A stretch of DNA of 64,000 nucleotides from Nemertoderma westbladi (taxonomy: Eukaryota; Xenacoelomorpha; Nemertodermatida; Nemertodermatidae). The position numbers and the translations under genes are program-made. Under the pieces are notes generated by a model. The model was given only the letters and a program-made list of their open reading frames with translations. It did no database searches and was not told where the DNA came from. Of the stretch, positions 1 through 15,579 are shown in pieces. The DNA is taken from NCBI GenBank assembly GCA_032718475.1, contig JAUCBJ010000069.1:92332-156331 (forward strand). Reading direction: 5' to 3'. Position 1 is the stretch's first letter; each line of letters starts with the position of its first letter.

Positions 1-239
1 AACCTAAAACCTCGCTCCACAATGGCTACTCTATACAACACAAGGTTGCTATTTAACCTAAAACCTCGCTCTCACACGGCTACTCTATACAACACAAGGT
101 TGCTATTTAACCTAAAACCTCGCTCTCACACGGCTACTCTATACAACACAAGGTGCTATTTAACCTAAAACCTCGCTGTCACACGGCTACTCTATACAAC
201 ACAAGGTGCTATTTAACCTAAAACCTCGCTGTCACACGG

Positions 240-1200
240 CTACTCTATACAACACAAGGTGCTATTTAACCTAAAACCTCACTGTCACACGGCTACTCTA
301 TACAACACAAGGTGCTATTTAACCTAAAACCTCGCTGTCACACGGCTACTCTACAACACAAGGTGCTATTTAACCTAAAACCTCGCTGTCACACGGCTAC
401 TCTACAACACAAGGTGCTATTTAACCTAAAACCTCGCTCCACAATGGCTACTCTATACAACACAAGGTTGCTATTTAACCTAAAACCTCACTGCCACACG
501 GCTACTCTATACAACACAAGGTGCTATTTAACCTAAAACCTCACTGTCACACGGCCACTCTACAACACAAGGTGCTATTTAACCTAAAACCTCGCTCCAC
601 AATGGCTACTCTATACAACACAAGGTTGCTATTTAACCTAAAACCTCGCTGTCACACGGCTACTCTACAACACAAGGTGCTATTTAACCTAAAACCTCGT
701 TCCACAATGGCTACTCTATACAACACAAGGTTGCTATTTAACCTAAAACCTCACTGCCACACGGCTACTCTATACAACACAAGGTGCTATTTAACCTAAA
801 ACCTCACTGCCACACGGCTACTCTATACAACACAAGGTGCTATTTAACCTAAAACCTCGCTCCACAATGGCTACTCTATACAACACAAGGTGCTATTTAA
901 CCTAAAACCTCGCTCCACAATGGCTACTCTATACAACACAAGGTGCTATTTAACCTAAAACCTCACTGCCACACGGCTACTCTATACAACACAAGGTGCT
1001 ATTTAACCTAAAACCTCGCTCCACAATGGCTACTCTATACAACACAAGGTGCTATTTAACCTAAAACCTCGCTCCACAATGGCTACTCTATACAACACAA
1101 GGTGCTATTTAACCTAAAACCTCGCTCCACAATGGCTACTCTATACAACACAAGGTTGCTATTTAACCTAAAACCTCGCTGTCACACGGCTACTCTATAC
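240..1200. repeat. Satellite segmental duplication A, copy 1
   Basis: The order of monomer variants here is repeated further right at an offset of 2434 bp. For example, the CACTGTC box at 280 matches the one at 2714. The offset falls by one monomer to about 2381 after position 800, because copy 1 has one additional CACTGCC monomer near 800. The ends are approximate, set by reading variant order rather than by computed alignment. Confidence 0.75.
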
Positions 1201-2674
1201 AACACAAGGTTGCTATTTAACCTAAAACCCCGCTCCACAATGGCTACTCTATACAACACAAGGTGCTATTTAACCTAAAACCCCGCTGCCACACGGCTAC
1301 TCTATACAACACAAGGTTGCTATTTAACCTAAAACCTCGCTCCACAATGGCTACTCTATACAACACAAGGTTGCTATTTAACCTAAAACCTCGCTCCACA
1401 ATGGCTACTCTATACAACACAAGGTGCTATTTAACCTAAAACCTCACTGTCACACGGCTACTCTATACAACACAAGGTGCTATTTAACCTAAAACCTCAC
1501 TGTCACACGGCTACTCTATACAACACAAGGTGCTATTTAACCTAAAACCTCACTGTCACACGGCTACTCTATACAACACAAGGTTGCTATTTAACCTAAA
1601 ACCTCACTGTCACACGGCTACTCTATACAACACAAGGTGCTATTTAACCTAAAACCTCGCTGTCACACGGCTACTCTACAACACAAGGTGCTATTTAACC
1701 TAAAACCTCACTGCCACACGGCTACTCTACACAACACAAGGTTGCTATTTAACCTAAAACCTCGCTGTCACACGGCTACTCTATACAACACAAGGTGCTA
1801 TTTAACCTAAAACCTCGCTCTCACACGGCTACTCTACAACACAAGGTGCTATTTAACCTAAAAACTCGCTCCACAATGGCTACTCTATACAACACAAGGT
1901 TGCTATTTAACCTAAAACCTCGCTGTCACACGGCTACTCTACAACACAAGGTTGCTATTTAACCTAAAACCTCGCTCTCATACGGCTACTCTACAACACA
2001 AGGTTGCTATTTAACCTAAAACCTCACTGCCACACGGCTACTCTATACAACACAAGGTTGCTATTTAACCAAAAACCTCACTGCCACACGGCTACTCTAC
2101 AACACAAGGTGCTATTTAACCTAAAACCTCGCTCCACAATGGCTACTCTATACAACACAAGGTTGCTATTTAACCTAAAACCTCACTGCCACACGGCTAC
2201 TCTATACAACACAAGGTGCTATTTAACCTAAAACCTCGCTCCACAATGGCTACTCTATACAACACAAGGTGCTATTTAACCTAAAACCTCGCTGTCACAC
2301 GGCTACTCTATACAACACAAGGTGCTATTTAACCTAAAACCTCGCTCCACAATGGCTACTCTATACAACACAAGGTGCTATTTAACCTAAAACCTCGCTG
2401 TCACACGGCTACTCTATACAACACAAGGTGCTATTTAACCTAAAACCTCGCTCCACAATGGCTACTCTATACAACACAAGGTGCTATTTAACCTAAAACC
2501 TCGCTCCACAATGGCTACTCTATACAACACAAGGTGCTATTTAACCTAAAACCTCACTGCCACACGGCTACTCTATACAACACAAGGTGCTATTTAACCT
2601 AAAACCTCGCTCCACAATGGCTACTCTATACAACACAAGGTGCTATTTAACCTAAAACCTCGCTGTCACACGGC

Positions 2675-3590
2675 TACTCTATACAACACAAGGTGCTATT
2701 TAACCTAAAACCTCACTGTCACACGGCTACTCTATACAACACAAGGTGCTATTTAACCTAAAACCTCGCTGTCACACGGCTACTCTACAACACAAGGTGC
2801 TATTTAACCTAAAACCTCGCTGTCACACGGCTACTCTACAACACAAGGTGCTATTTAACCTAAAACCTCGCTCCACAATGGCTACTCTATACAACACAAG
2901 GTTGCTATTTAACCTAAAACCTCACTGCCACACGGCTACTCTATACAACACAAGGTGCTATTTAACCTAAAACCTCACTGTCACACGGCTACTCTACAAC
3001 ACAAGGTGCTATTTAACCTAAAACCTCGCTCCACAATGGCTACTCTATACAACACAAGGTTGCTATTTAACCTAAAACCTCGCTGTCACACGGCTACTCT
3101 ACAACACAAGGTGCTATTTAACCTAAAACCTCGCTCCACAATGGCTACTCTATACAACACAAGGTTGCTATTTAACCTAAAACCTCACTGCCACACGGCT
3201 ACTCTATACAACACAAGGTGCTATTTAACCTAAAACCTCGCTCCACAATGGCTACTCTATACAACACAAGGTGCTATTTAACCTAAAACCTCGCTCCACA
3301 ATGGCTACTCTATACAACACAAGGTGCTATTTAACCTAAAACCTCACTGCCACACGGCTACTCTATACAACACAAGGTGCTATTTAACCTAAAACCTCGC
3401 TCCACAATGGCTACTCTATACAACACAAGGTGCTATTTAACCTAAAACCTCGCTCCACAATGGCTACTCTATACAACACAAGGTGCTATTTAACCTAAAA
3501 CCTCGCTCCACAATGGCTACTCTATACAACACAAGGTTGCTATTTAACCTAAAACCTCGCTGTCACACGGCTACTCTATACAACACAAGG
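2675..3590. repeat. Satellite segmental duplication A, copy 2
   Basis: This is the partner of the 240-1200 segment. It has the same succession of block-2 variants and the same alternation of long (CTATACAAC) and short (CTACAAC) block 3. Unequal exchange or a replication-based duplication of about 2.4 kb would produce this. Ends are approximate. Confidence 0.75.
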
Positions 3591-4656
3591 TGCTATTTAA
3601 CCTAAAACCTCGCTCCACAATGGCTACTCTATACAACACAAGGTGCTATTTAACCTAAAACCTCGCTCCACAATGGCTACTCTATACAACACAAGGTGCT
3701 ATTTAACCTAAAACCTCGCTGTCACACGGCTACTCTATACAACACAAGGTGCTATTTAACCTAAAACCTCGCTGTCACACGGCTACTCTACAACACAAGG
3801 TGCTATTTAACCTAAAACCTCGCTGTCACACGGCTACTCTACAACACAAGGTGCTATTTAACCTAAAACCTCGCTCCACAATGGCTACTCTATACAACAC
3901 AAGGTTGCTATTTAACCTAAAACCTCACTGCCACACGGCTACTCTATACAACACAAGGTTGCTATTTAACCTAAAACCTCACTGCCACACGGCTACTCTA
4001 TACAACACAAGGTTGCTATTTAACCTAAAACCTCGCTGCCACACGGCTACTCTATACAACACAAGGTGCTATTTAACCTAAAACCTCGCTCTCACACGGC
4101 TACTCTACAACACAAGGTGCTATTTAACCTAAAACCTCGCTGTCACACGGCTACTCTACAACACAAGGTGCTATTTAACCTAAAACCTCGCTGCCACACG
4201 GCTACTCTATACAACACAAGGTGCTATTTAACCTAAAACCTCGCTCCACAATGGCTACTCTATACAACACAAGGTTGCTATTTAACCTAAAACCTCACTG
4301 CCACACGGCTACTCTATACAACACAAGGTTGCTATTTAACCTAAAACCTCACTGCCACACGGCTACTCTATACAACACAAGGTTGCTATTTAACCTAAAA
4401 CCTCGCTGTCACACGGCTACTCTACAACACAAGGTGCTATTTAACCTAAAACCTCGCTCTCACACGGCTACTCTATACAACACAAGGTGCTATTTAACCT
4501 AAAACCTCGCTGCCACACGGCTACTCTATACAACACAAGGTGCTATTTAACCTAAAACCTCGCTCCACAATGGCTACTCTATACAACACAAGGTTGCTAT
4601 TTAACCTAAAACCTCGCTCCACAATGGCTACTCTATACAACACAAGGTGCTATTTA

Positions 4657-5560
4657 ACCTAAAACCTCACTGTCACACGGCTACTCTATACAACACAAGG
4701 TGCTATTTAACCTAAAACCTCACTGTCACACGGCTACTCTACAACACAAGGTGCTATTTAACCTAAAACCTCGCTCTCACACGGCTACTCTATACAACAC
4801 AAGGTGCTATTTAACCTAAAACCTCGCTGCCACACGGCTACTCTATACAACACAAGGTGCTATTTAACCTAAAACCTCGCTCCACAATGGCTACTCTATA
4901 CAACACAAGGTGCTATTTAACCTAAAACCTCACTGTCACACGGCTACTCTATACAACACAAGGTGCTATTTAACCTAAAACCTCACTGTCACACGGCTAC
5001 TCTACAACACAAGGTGCTATTTAACCTAAAACCTCGCTCTCACACGGCTACTCTATACAACACAAGGTGCTATTTAACCTAAAACCTCGCTGCCACACGG
5101 CTACTCTATACAACACAAGGTGCTATTTAACCTAAAACCTCGCTCCACAATGGCTACTCTATACAACACAAGGTGCTATTTAACCTAAAACCTCACTGCC
5201 ACACGGCTACTCTATACAACACAAGGTTGCTATTTAACCTAAAACCTCGCTCCACAATGGCTACTCTATACAACACAAGGTGCTATTTAACCTAAAACCT
5301 CACTGTCACACGGCTACTCTATACAACACAAGGTGCTATTTAACCTAAAACCTCACTGTCACACGGCTACTCTACAACACAAGGTGCTATTTAACCTAAA
5401 ACCTCGCTCTCACACGGCTACTCTATACAACACAAGGTGCTATTTAACCTAAAACCTCGCTGCCACACGGCTACTCTATACAACACAAGGTGCTATTTAA
5501 CCTAAAACCTCGCTCCACAATGGCTACTCTATACAACACAAGGTGCTATTTAACCTAAAA
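4657..5560. repeat. 263-bp five-monomer higher-order repeat
   Basis: The five-monomer order CACTGTC, CACTGTC with short CTACAAC, CGCTCTC, CGCTGCC, CGCTCCACAATGG occurs three times. Copies begin near 4661, 4924 and 5294. The first two are exactly 263 bp apart (53+51+53+53+53). The third is displaced by two further monomers (107 bp). Confidence 0.85.
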
Positions 5561-6599
5561 CCTCGCTCTCACACGGCTACTCTATACAACACAAGGTGCT
5601 ATTTAACCTAAAACCTCGCTGCCACACGGCTACTCTATACAACACAAGGTGCTATTTAACCTAAAACCTCGCTGCCACACGGCTACTCTATACAACACAA
5701 GGTTGCTATTTAACCTAAAACCTCGCTGCCACACGGCTACTCTATACAACACAAGGTGCTATTTAACCTAAAACCTCGCTGCCACACGGCTACTCTATAC
5801 AACACAAGGTGCTATTTAACCTAAAACCTCACTGCCACACGGCTACTCTATACAACACAAGGTGCTATTTAACCTAAAACCTCGCTCCACAATGGCTACT
5901 CTCTACAACACAAGGTGCTATTTAACCTAAAACCTCGCTCTCACACGGCTACTCTATACAACACAAGGTTGCTATTTAACCTAAAACCTCACTGCCACAC
6001 GGCTACTCTATACAACACAAGGTTGCTATTTAACCTAAAACCTCACTGCCACACGGCTACTCTACAACACAAGGTGCTATTTAACCTAAAACCTCGCTCC
6101 ACAATGGCTACTCTATACAACACAAGGTTGCTATTTAACCTAAAACCTCACTGCCACACGGCTACTCTATACAACACAAGGTTGCTATTTAACCTAAAAC
6201 CTCACTGTCACACGGCTACTCTATACAACACAAGGTGCTATTTAACCTAAAACCCCGCTGTCACACGGCTACTCTACAACACAAGGTGCTATTTAACCGA
6301 AAACCTCGCTCCACAATGGCTACTCTATACAACACAAGGTGCTATTTAACCTAAAACCTCGCTGTCACACGGCTACTCTACAACACAAGGTGCTATTTAA
6401 CCTAAAACCTCGCTCCACAATGGCTACTCTATACAACACAAGGTGCTATTTAACCTAAAACCTCGCTCCACAATGGCTACTCTATACAACACAAGGTGCT
6501 ATTTAACCTAAAACCTCACTGCCACACGGCTACTCTATACAACACAAGGTGCTATTTAACCTAAAACCTCGCTCCACAATGGCTACTCTATACAACACA

Positions 6600-9500
6600 A
6601 GGTGCTATTTAACCTAAAACCTCGCTGTCACACGGCTACTCTATACAACACAAGGTGCTATTTAACCTAAAACCTCACTGTCACACGGCTACTCTATACA
6701 ACACAAGGTGCTATTTAACCTAAAACCTCGCTGTCACACGGCTACTCTACAACACAAGGTGCTATTTAACCTAAAACCTCGCTGTCACACGGCTACTCTA
6801 CAACACAAGGTGCTATTTAACCTAAAACCTCGCTCCACAATGGCTACTCTATACAACACAAGGTGCTATTTAACCTAAAACCTCGCTCTCACACGGCTAC
6901 TCTATACAACACAAGGTTGCTATTTAACCTAAAACCTCACTGTCACACGGCTACTCTATACAACACAAGGTTGCTATTTAACCTAAAACCTCGCTGCCAC
7001 ACGGCTACTCTATACAACACAAGGTGCTATTTAACCTAAAACCTCACTGTCATACGGCTACTCTATACAACACAAGGTGCTATTTAACCTAAAACCTCAC
7101 TGTCACACGGCTACTCTACAACACAAGGTTGCTATTTAACCTAAAACCTCGCTCCCACACGGCTACTCTATACAACACAAGGTGCTATTTAACCTAAAAC
7201 CTCACTGTCACACGGCTACTCTACAACACAAGGTTGCTATTTAACCTAAAACCTCGCTCCCACACGGCTACTCTATACAACACAAGGTTGCTATTTAACC
7301 GAAAACCTCGCTCCCACACGGCTACTCTATACAACACAAGGTGCTATTTAACCTAAAACCTCGCTCTCACACGGCTACTCTATACAACACAAGGTTGCTA
7401 TTTAACCTAAAACCTCACTGTCACACGGCTACTCTATACAACACAAGGTTGCTATTTAACCTAAAACCTCGCTGCCACACGGCTACTCTATACAACACAA
7501 GGTGCTATTTAACCTAAAACCTCACTGTCATACGGCTACTCTATACAACACAAGGTGCTATTTAACCTAAAACCTCACTGCCACACGGCTACTCTATACA
7601 ACACAAGGTTGCTATTTAACCTAAAACCTCGCTGCCACACGGCTACTCTATACAACACAAGGTTGCTATTTAACCTAAAACCTCGCTGTCACACGGCTAC
7701 TCTATACAACACAAGGTGCTATTTAACCTAAAACCTCGCTGCCACACGGCTACTCTATACAACACAAGGTTGCTATTTAACCTAAAACCTCGCTGTCACA
7801 CGGCTACTCTATACAACACAAGGTTGCTATTTAACCTAAAACCTCGCTGCCACACGGCTACTCTATACAACACAAGGTTGCTATTTAACCTAAAACCTCG
7901 CTGCCACACGGCTACTCTATACAACACAAGGTGCTATTTAACCTAAAACCTCGCTGCCACACGGCTACTCTATACAACACAAGGTTGCTATTTAACCTAA
8001 AACCTCGCTGTCACACGGCTACTCTATACAACACAAGGTTGCTATTTAACCTAAAACCTCACTGCTACACGGCTACTCTATACAACACAAGGTTGCTATT
8101 TAATCTAAAACCTCGCTCTCACACGGCTACTCTACAACACAAGGTGCTATTTAATCTAAAACCTCGCTCTCACACGGCTACTCTACAACACAAGGTGCTA
8201 TTTAACCTAAAACCTCACTGTCACACGGCTACTCTACAACACAAGGTGCTATTTAACCTAAAACCTCGCTCTCACACGGCTACTCTATACAACACAAGGT
8301 GCTATTTAACCTAAAACCCCGCTCTCACACGGCTATTCTACAACACAAGGTGCTATTTAACCTAAAACCTCGCTCTCACACGGCTACTCTATACAACACA
8401 AGGTTGCTATTTAACCTAAAACCCCGCTCTCACACGGCTACTCTATACAACACAAGGTTGCTATTTAACCTAAACCCTCACTGTCACACGGCTACTCTAT
8501 ACAACACAAGGTTGCTATTTAACCTAAAACCTCACTGCCACACGGCTACTCTATACAACACAAGGTTGCTATTTAACCTAAAACCCCGCTCTCACACGGC
8601 TACTCTACAACACAAGGTGCTATTTAACCTAAAACCTCGCTCTCACACGGCTACTCTATACAACACAAGGTGCTATTTAACCTAAAACCCCGCTCTCACA
8701 CGGCTATTCTACAACACAAGGTGCTATTTAACCTAAAACCTCGCTCTCACACGGCTACTCTATACAACACAAGGTTGCTATTTAACCTAAAACCCCGCTC
8801 TCACACGGCTACTCTATACAACACAAGGTTGCTATTTAACCTAAACCCTCACTGTCACACGGCTACTCTATACAACACAAGGTGCTATTTAACCTAAAAC
8901 CTCGCTCTCACACGGCTACTCTATACAACACAAGGTTGCTATTTAACCTAAAACCCCGCTCTCACACGGCTACTCTATACAACACAAGGTTGCTATTTAA
9001 CCTAAACCCTCACTGTCACATGGCTACTCTATACAACACAAGGTGCTATTTAACCTAAAACCTCGCTCTCACACGGCTACTCTATACAACACAAGGTTGC
9101 TATTTAACCTAAAACCTCGCTCTCACACGGCTACTCTATACAACACAAGGTTGCTATTTAACCTAAAACCCCGCTCTCACACGGCTACTCTATACAACAC
9201 AAGGTTGCTATTTAACCTAAACCCTCACTGTCACACGGCTACTCTACAACACAAGGTGCTATTTAACCTAAAACCTCGCTCCACAATGGCTACTCTATAC
9301 AACACAAGGTTGCTATTTAACCTAAAACCCCGCTGTCACATGGCTACTCTATACAACACAAGGTGCTATTTAACCTAAAACCTCGCTGTCACACGGCTAC
9401 TCTACAACACAAGGTGCTATTTAACCTAAAACCTCGCTCCACAATGGCTACTCTATACAACACAAGGTTGCTATTTAACCTAAAACCTCACTGTCACACG

Positions 9501-10400
9501 GCTACTCTATACAACACAAGGTTGCTATTTAACCTAAAACCTCACTGTCACACGGCTACTCTACAACACAAGGTTGCTAGTTAACCTAAAACCTCGCTCC
9601 CACACGGCTACTCTATACAACACAAGGTGCTATTTAACCTAAAACCTCACTGCCACACGGCTACTCTATACAACACATGGTGCTATTTAACCTAAAACCT
9701 CGCTCCACAATGGCTACTCTATACAACACAAGGTTGCTATTTAACCTAAAACCTCACTGCCACACGGCTACTCTATACAACACAAGGTTGCTATTTAACC
9801 TAAAACCTCGCTGCCACACGGCTACTCTACAACACAAGGTGCTATTTAACCTAAAACCCCGCTGCCACACGGCTACTCTACAACACAAGGTTGCTATTTA
9901 ACCTAAAACCCCACTGCCACACGGCTACTCTATACAACACAAGGTGCTATTTAACCTAAAACCTCGCTCTCACACGGCTACTCTACAACACAAGGTTGCT
10001 ATTTAACCTAAAACCTCACTGTCACACGGCTACTCTATACAACACAAGGTTGCTATTTAACCTAAAACCTCACTGTCACACGGCTACTCTATACAACACA
10101 AGGTGCTATTTAACCTAAAACCTCGCTGCCACACGGCTACTCTACAACACAAGGTGCTATTTAACCTAAAACCTCGCTCCACAATGGCTACTCTATACAA
10201 CACAAGGTTGCTATTTAACCTAAAACCTCGCTGCCACACGGCTACTCTATACAACACAAGGTTGCTATTTAACCTAAAACCTCACTGCCACACGGCTACT
10301 CTACAACACAAGGTTGCTATTTAACCTAAAACCTCGCTGTCACACGGCTACTCTATACAACACAAGGTTCTATTTCACCTAAAACCTCGCTCTCACACGG
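6600..10400. repeat. Satellite segmental duplication B, copy 1
   Basis: This is a block of about 3.8 kb whose monomer order recurs to the right. Shared rare markers include GTCATACGG at 7051 (partner 10920, offset 3869), the run of four long monomers at 7716 (partner 11852, offset 4136), CCCCGCTCTC and TAAACCCTCACTG monomers near 8300-9020 (partners 12333-13050, offset 4034), and the aberrant GGTTCTATTTCACC at 10366 (partner 14078, offset 3712). The shifting offset means whole monomers were gained or lost after duplication. Inside it, 8299 and 8670 also start a local 371-bp repeat. Confidence 0.85.
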
Positions 10401-10469
10401 CTACTCTACAACACAAGGTGCTATTTAACCTAAAACCTCGCTCTCACACGGCTACTCTATACAACACAA

Positions 10470-13400
10470 GGTGCTATTTAACCTAAAACCTCGCTGTCAC
10501 ACGGCTACTCTATACAACACAAGGTGCTATTTAACCTAAAACCTCACTGTCACACGGCTACTCTATACAACACAAGGTGCTATTTAACCTAAAACCTCGC
10601 TGTCACACGGCTACTCTACAACACAAGGTGCTATTTAACCTAAAACCTCGCTGTCACACGGCTACTCTACAACACAAGGTGCTATTTAACCTAAAACCTC
10701 GCTCCACAATGGCTACTCTATACAAGACAAGGTGCTATTTAACCTAAAACCTCGCTCTCACACGGCTACTCTATACAACACAAGGTTGCTATTTAACCTA
10801 AAACCTCACTGTCACACGGCTACTCTATACAACACAAGGTTGCTATTTAACCTAAAACCTCGCTGCCACACGGCTACTCTATACAACACAAGGTGCTATT
10901 TAACCTAAAACCTCACTGTCATACGGCTACTCTATACAACACAAGGTGCTATTTAACCTAAAACCTCACTGTCACACGGCTACTCTACAACACAAGGTTG
11001 CTATTTAACCTAAAACCTCGCTCCCACACGGCTACTCTATACAACACAAGGTGCTATTTAACCTAAAACCTCACTGTCACACGGCTACTCTACAACACAA
11101 GGTTGCTATTTAACCTAAAACCTCGCTCCCACACGGCTACTCTATACAACACAAGGTTGCTATTTAACCGAAAACCTCGCTCCCACACGGCTACTCTATA
11201 CAACACAAGGTGCTATTTAACCTAAAACCTCGCTCTCACACGGCTACTCTATACAACACAAGGTTGCTATTTAACCTAAAACCTCGCTGCCACACGGCTA
11301 CTCTATACAACACAAGGTGCTATTTAACCTAAAACCTCACTGTCATACGGCTACTCTATACAACACAAGGTTGCTATTTAACCTAAAACCTCGCTGCCAC
11401 ACGGCTACTCTATACAACACAAGGTGCTATTTAACCTAAAACCTCGCTCTCACACGGCTACTCTATACAACACAAGGTTGCTATTTAACCTAAAACCTCG
11501 CTGCCACACGGCTACTCTATACAACACAAGGTGCTATTTAACCTAAAACCTCACTGTCACACGGCTACTCTATACAACACAAGGTTGCTATTTAACCTAA
11601 AACCTCGCTGCCACACGGCTACTCTATACAACACAAGGTGCTATTTAACCTAAAACCTCACTGTCATACGGCTACTCTATACAACACAAGGTGCTATTTA
11701 ACCTAAAACCTCACTGCCACACGGCTACTCTATACAACACAAGGTTGCTATTTAACCTAAAACCTCGCTGCCACACGGCTACTCTATACAACACAAGGTT
11801 GCTATTTAACCTAAAACCTCGCTGTCACACGGCTACTCTATACAACACAAGGTGCTATTTAACCTAAAACCTCGCTGCCACACGGCTACTCTATACAACA
11901 CAAGGTTGCTATTTAACCTAAAACCTCGCTGTCACACGGCTACTCTATACAACACAAGGTTGCTATTTAACCTAAAACCTCGCTGCCACACGGCTACTCT
12001 ATACAACACAAGGTTGCTATTTAACCTAAAACCTCGCTGCCACACGGCTACTCTATACAACACAAGGTGCTATTTAACCTAAAACCTCGCTGCCACACGG
12101 CTACTCTATACAACACAAGGTTGCTATTTAACCTAAAACCTCGCTGTCACACGGCTACTCTATACAACACAAGGTTGCTATTTAACCTAAAACCTCACTG
12201 CTACACGGCTACTCTATACAACACAAGGTTGCTATTTAACCTAAAACCCCGCTCTCACACGGCTACTCTACAACACAAGGTGCTATTTAACCTAAAACCT
12301 CGCTCTCACACGGCTACTCTATACAACACAAGGTGCTATTTAACCTAAAACCCCGCTCTCACACGGCTATTCTACAACACAAGGTGCTATTTAACCTAAA
12401 ACCTCGCTCTCACACGGCTACTCTATACAACACAAGGTTGCTATTTAACCTAAAACCCCGCTCTCACACGGCTACTCTATACAACACAAGGTTGCTATTT
12501 AACCTAAACCCTCACTGTCACACGGCTACTCTATACAACACAAGGTTGCTATTTAACCTAAAACCTCACTGCCACACGGCTACTCTATACAACACAAGGT
12601 TGCTATTTAACCTAAAACCCCGCTCTCACACGGCTACTCTACAACACAAGGTGCTATTTAACCTAAAACCTCGCTCTCACACGGCTACTCTATACAACAC
12701 AAGGTGCTATTTAACCTAAAACCCCGCTCTCACACGGCTATTCTACAACACAAGGTGCTATTTAACCTAAAACCTCGCTCTCACACGGCTACTCTATACA
12801 ACACAAGGTTGCTATTTAACCTAAAACCCCGCTCTCACACGGCTACTCTATACAACACAAGGTTGCTATTTAACCTAAACCCTCACTGTCACACGGCTAC
12901 TCTATACAACACAAGGTGCTATTTAACCTAAAACCTCGCTCTCACACGGCTACTCTATACAACACAAGGTTGCTATTTAACCTAAAACCCCGCTCTCACA
13001 CGGCTACTCTATACAACACAAGGTTGCTATTTAACCTAAACCCTCACTGTCACATGGCTACTCTATACAACACAAGGTGCTATTTAACCTAAAACCTCGC
13101 TGTCACACGGCTACTCTATACAACACAAGGTGCTATTTAACCTAAAACCTCGCTGTCACACGGCTACTCTACAACACAAGGTGCTATTTAACCTAAAACC
13201 TCGCTCCACAATGGCTACTCTATACAACACAAGGTTGCTATTTAACCTAAAACCTCACTGTCACACGGCTACTCTATACAACACATGGTGCTATTTAACC
13301 TAAAACCTCGCTCCACAATGGCTACTCTATACAACACAAGGTGCTATTTAACCTAAAACCTCGCTCCACAATGGCTACTCTATACAACACAAGGTGCTAT

Positions 13401-14110
13401 TTAACCTAAAACCTCGCTCTCACACGGCTACTCTACAACACAAGGTTGCTATTTAACCTAAAACCTCACTGTCACACGGCTACTCTATACAACACAAGGT
13501 TGCTATTTAACCTAAAACCTCACTGTCACACGGCTACTCTATACAACACAAGGTGCTATTTAACCTAAAACCTCGCTGCCACACGGCTACTCTACAACAC
13601 AAGGTGCTATTTAACCTAAAACCTCGCTCTCACACGGCTACTCTATACAACACAAGGTGCTATTTAACCTAAAACCTCGCTCCACAATGGCTACTCTATA
13701 CAACACAAGGTTGCTATTTAACCTAAAACCTCACTGTCACACGGCTACTCTATACAACACAAGGTGCTATTTAACCTAAAACCTCGCTGCCACACGGCTA
13801 CTCTACAACACAAGGTGCTATTTAACCTAAAACCTCGCTCCCACACGGCTACTCTACAACACAAGGTGCTATTTAACCTAAAACCTCGCTCCACAATGGC
13901 TACTCTATACAACACAAGGTTGCTATTTAACCTAAAACCTCGCTGCCACACGGCTACTCTATACAACACAAGGTTGCTATTTAACCTAAAACCTCACTGC
14001 CACACGGCTACTCTACAACACAAGGTTGCTATTTAACCTAAAACCTCGCTGTCACACGGCTACTCTATACAACACAAGGTTCTATTTCACCTAAAACCTC
14101 GCTCTCACAC
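10470..14110. repeat. Satellite segmental duplication B, copy 2
   Basis: This is the partner of 6600-10400. Compared with copy 1 it lacks two 51-bp monomers near 12290 and several monomers near 13080. It carries one further 51-bp monomer near 13830. Both copies keep the odd block TTCTATTTCACC, which otherwise appears only near 27295, so common descent is more likely than chance. Confidence 0.85.
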
Positions 14111-15579
14111 GGCTACTCTACAACACAAGGTGCTATTTAACCTAAAACCTCGCTCTCACACGGCTACTCTATACAACACAAGGTTGCTATTTAACCTAAA
14201 ACCTCACTGTCACACGGCTACTCTACAACACAAGGTGCTATTTAACCTAAAACCTCGCTCCACAATGGCTACTCTATACAACACAAGGTTGCTATTTAAC
14301 CTAAAACCTCGCTCTCACACGGCTACTCTATACAACACAAGGTTGCTATTTAACCTAAAACCTCACTGTCACACGGCTACTCTATACAACACAAGGTGCT
14401 ATTTAACCTAAAACCTCGCTCTCACACGGCTACTCTATACAACACAAGGTGCTATTTAACCTAAAACCTCGCTGTCACACGGCTACTCTATACAACACAA
14501 GGTTGCTATTTAACCTAAAACCTCGCTCTCACACGGCTACTCTACAACACAAGGTGCTATTTAACCTAAAACCTCGCTCCACAATGGCTACTCTATACAA
14601 CACAAGGTGCTATTTAACCTAAAACCTCGCTCTCACACGGCTACTCTATACAACACAAGGTTGCTATTTAACCTAAAACCTCACTGTCACACGGCTACTC
14701 TATACAACACAAGGTGCTATTTAACCTAAAACCTCGCTCCACAATGGCTACTCTATACAACACAAGGTGCTATTTAACCTAAAACCTCGCTGCCACACGG
14801 CTACTCTATACAACACAAGGTGCTATTTAACCTAAAACCTCGCTCTCACACGGCTACTCTATACAACACAAGGTTGCTATTTAACCTAAAACCTCGCTCT
14901 CACACGGCTACTCTACAACACAAGGTGCTATTTAACCTAAAACCTCGCTCTCACACGGCTACTCTATACAACACAAGGTTGCTATTTAACCTAAAACCCC
15001 GCTGCCACACGGCTACTCTACACAACACAAGGTTGCTATTTAACCTAAAACCTCACTGTCACACGGCTACTCTATACAACACAAGGTGCTATTTAACCTA
15101 AAACCTCGCTCCACAATGGCTACTCTATACAACACAAGGTGCTATTTAACCTAAAACCTCGCTGCCACACGGCTACTCTATACAACACAAGGTGCTATTT
15201 AACCTAAAACCTCGCTGCCACACGGCTACTCTATACAACACAAGGTGCTATTTAACCTAAACCCTCGCTGTCACACGGCTACTCTATACAACACAAGGTG
15301 CTATTTAACCTAAAACCTCACTGTCACACGGCTACTCTATACAACACAAGGTGCTATTTAACCTAAAACCTCGCTCCACAATGGCTACTCTATACAACAC
15401 AAGGTTGCTATTTAACCTAAAACCTCGCTGTCACACGGCTACTCTACACAACACAAGGTTCTATTTAACCTAAAACCTCGCTGTCACACGGCTACTCTAT
15501 ACAACACAAGGTGCTATTTAACCTAAAACCTCACTGCCACATGGCTACTCTATACAACACAAGGTGCTATTTAACCTAA

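Noticed and set aside
13745-13969. Minus-strand open frames in the satellite (also 21138-21365, 39298-39528, 41256-41441)
   Set aside because: These are mirror images of the same in-frame monomer runs with no independent support.
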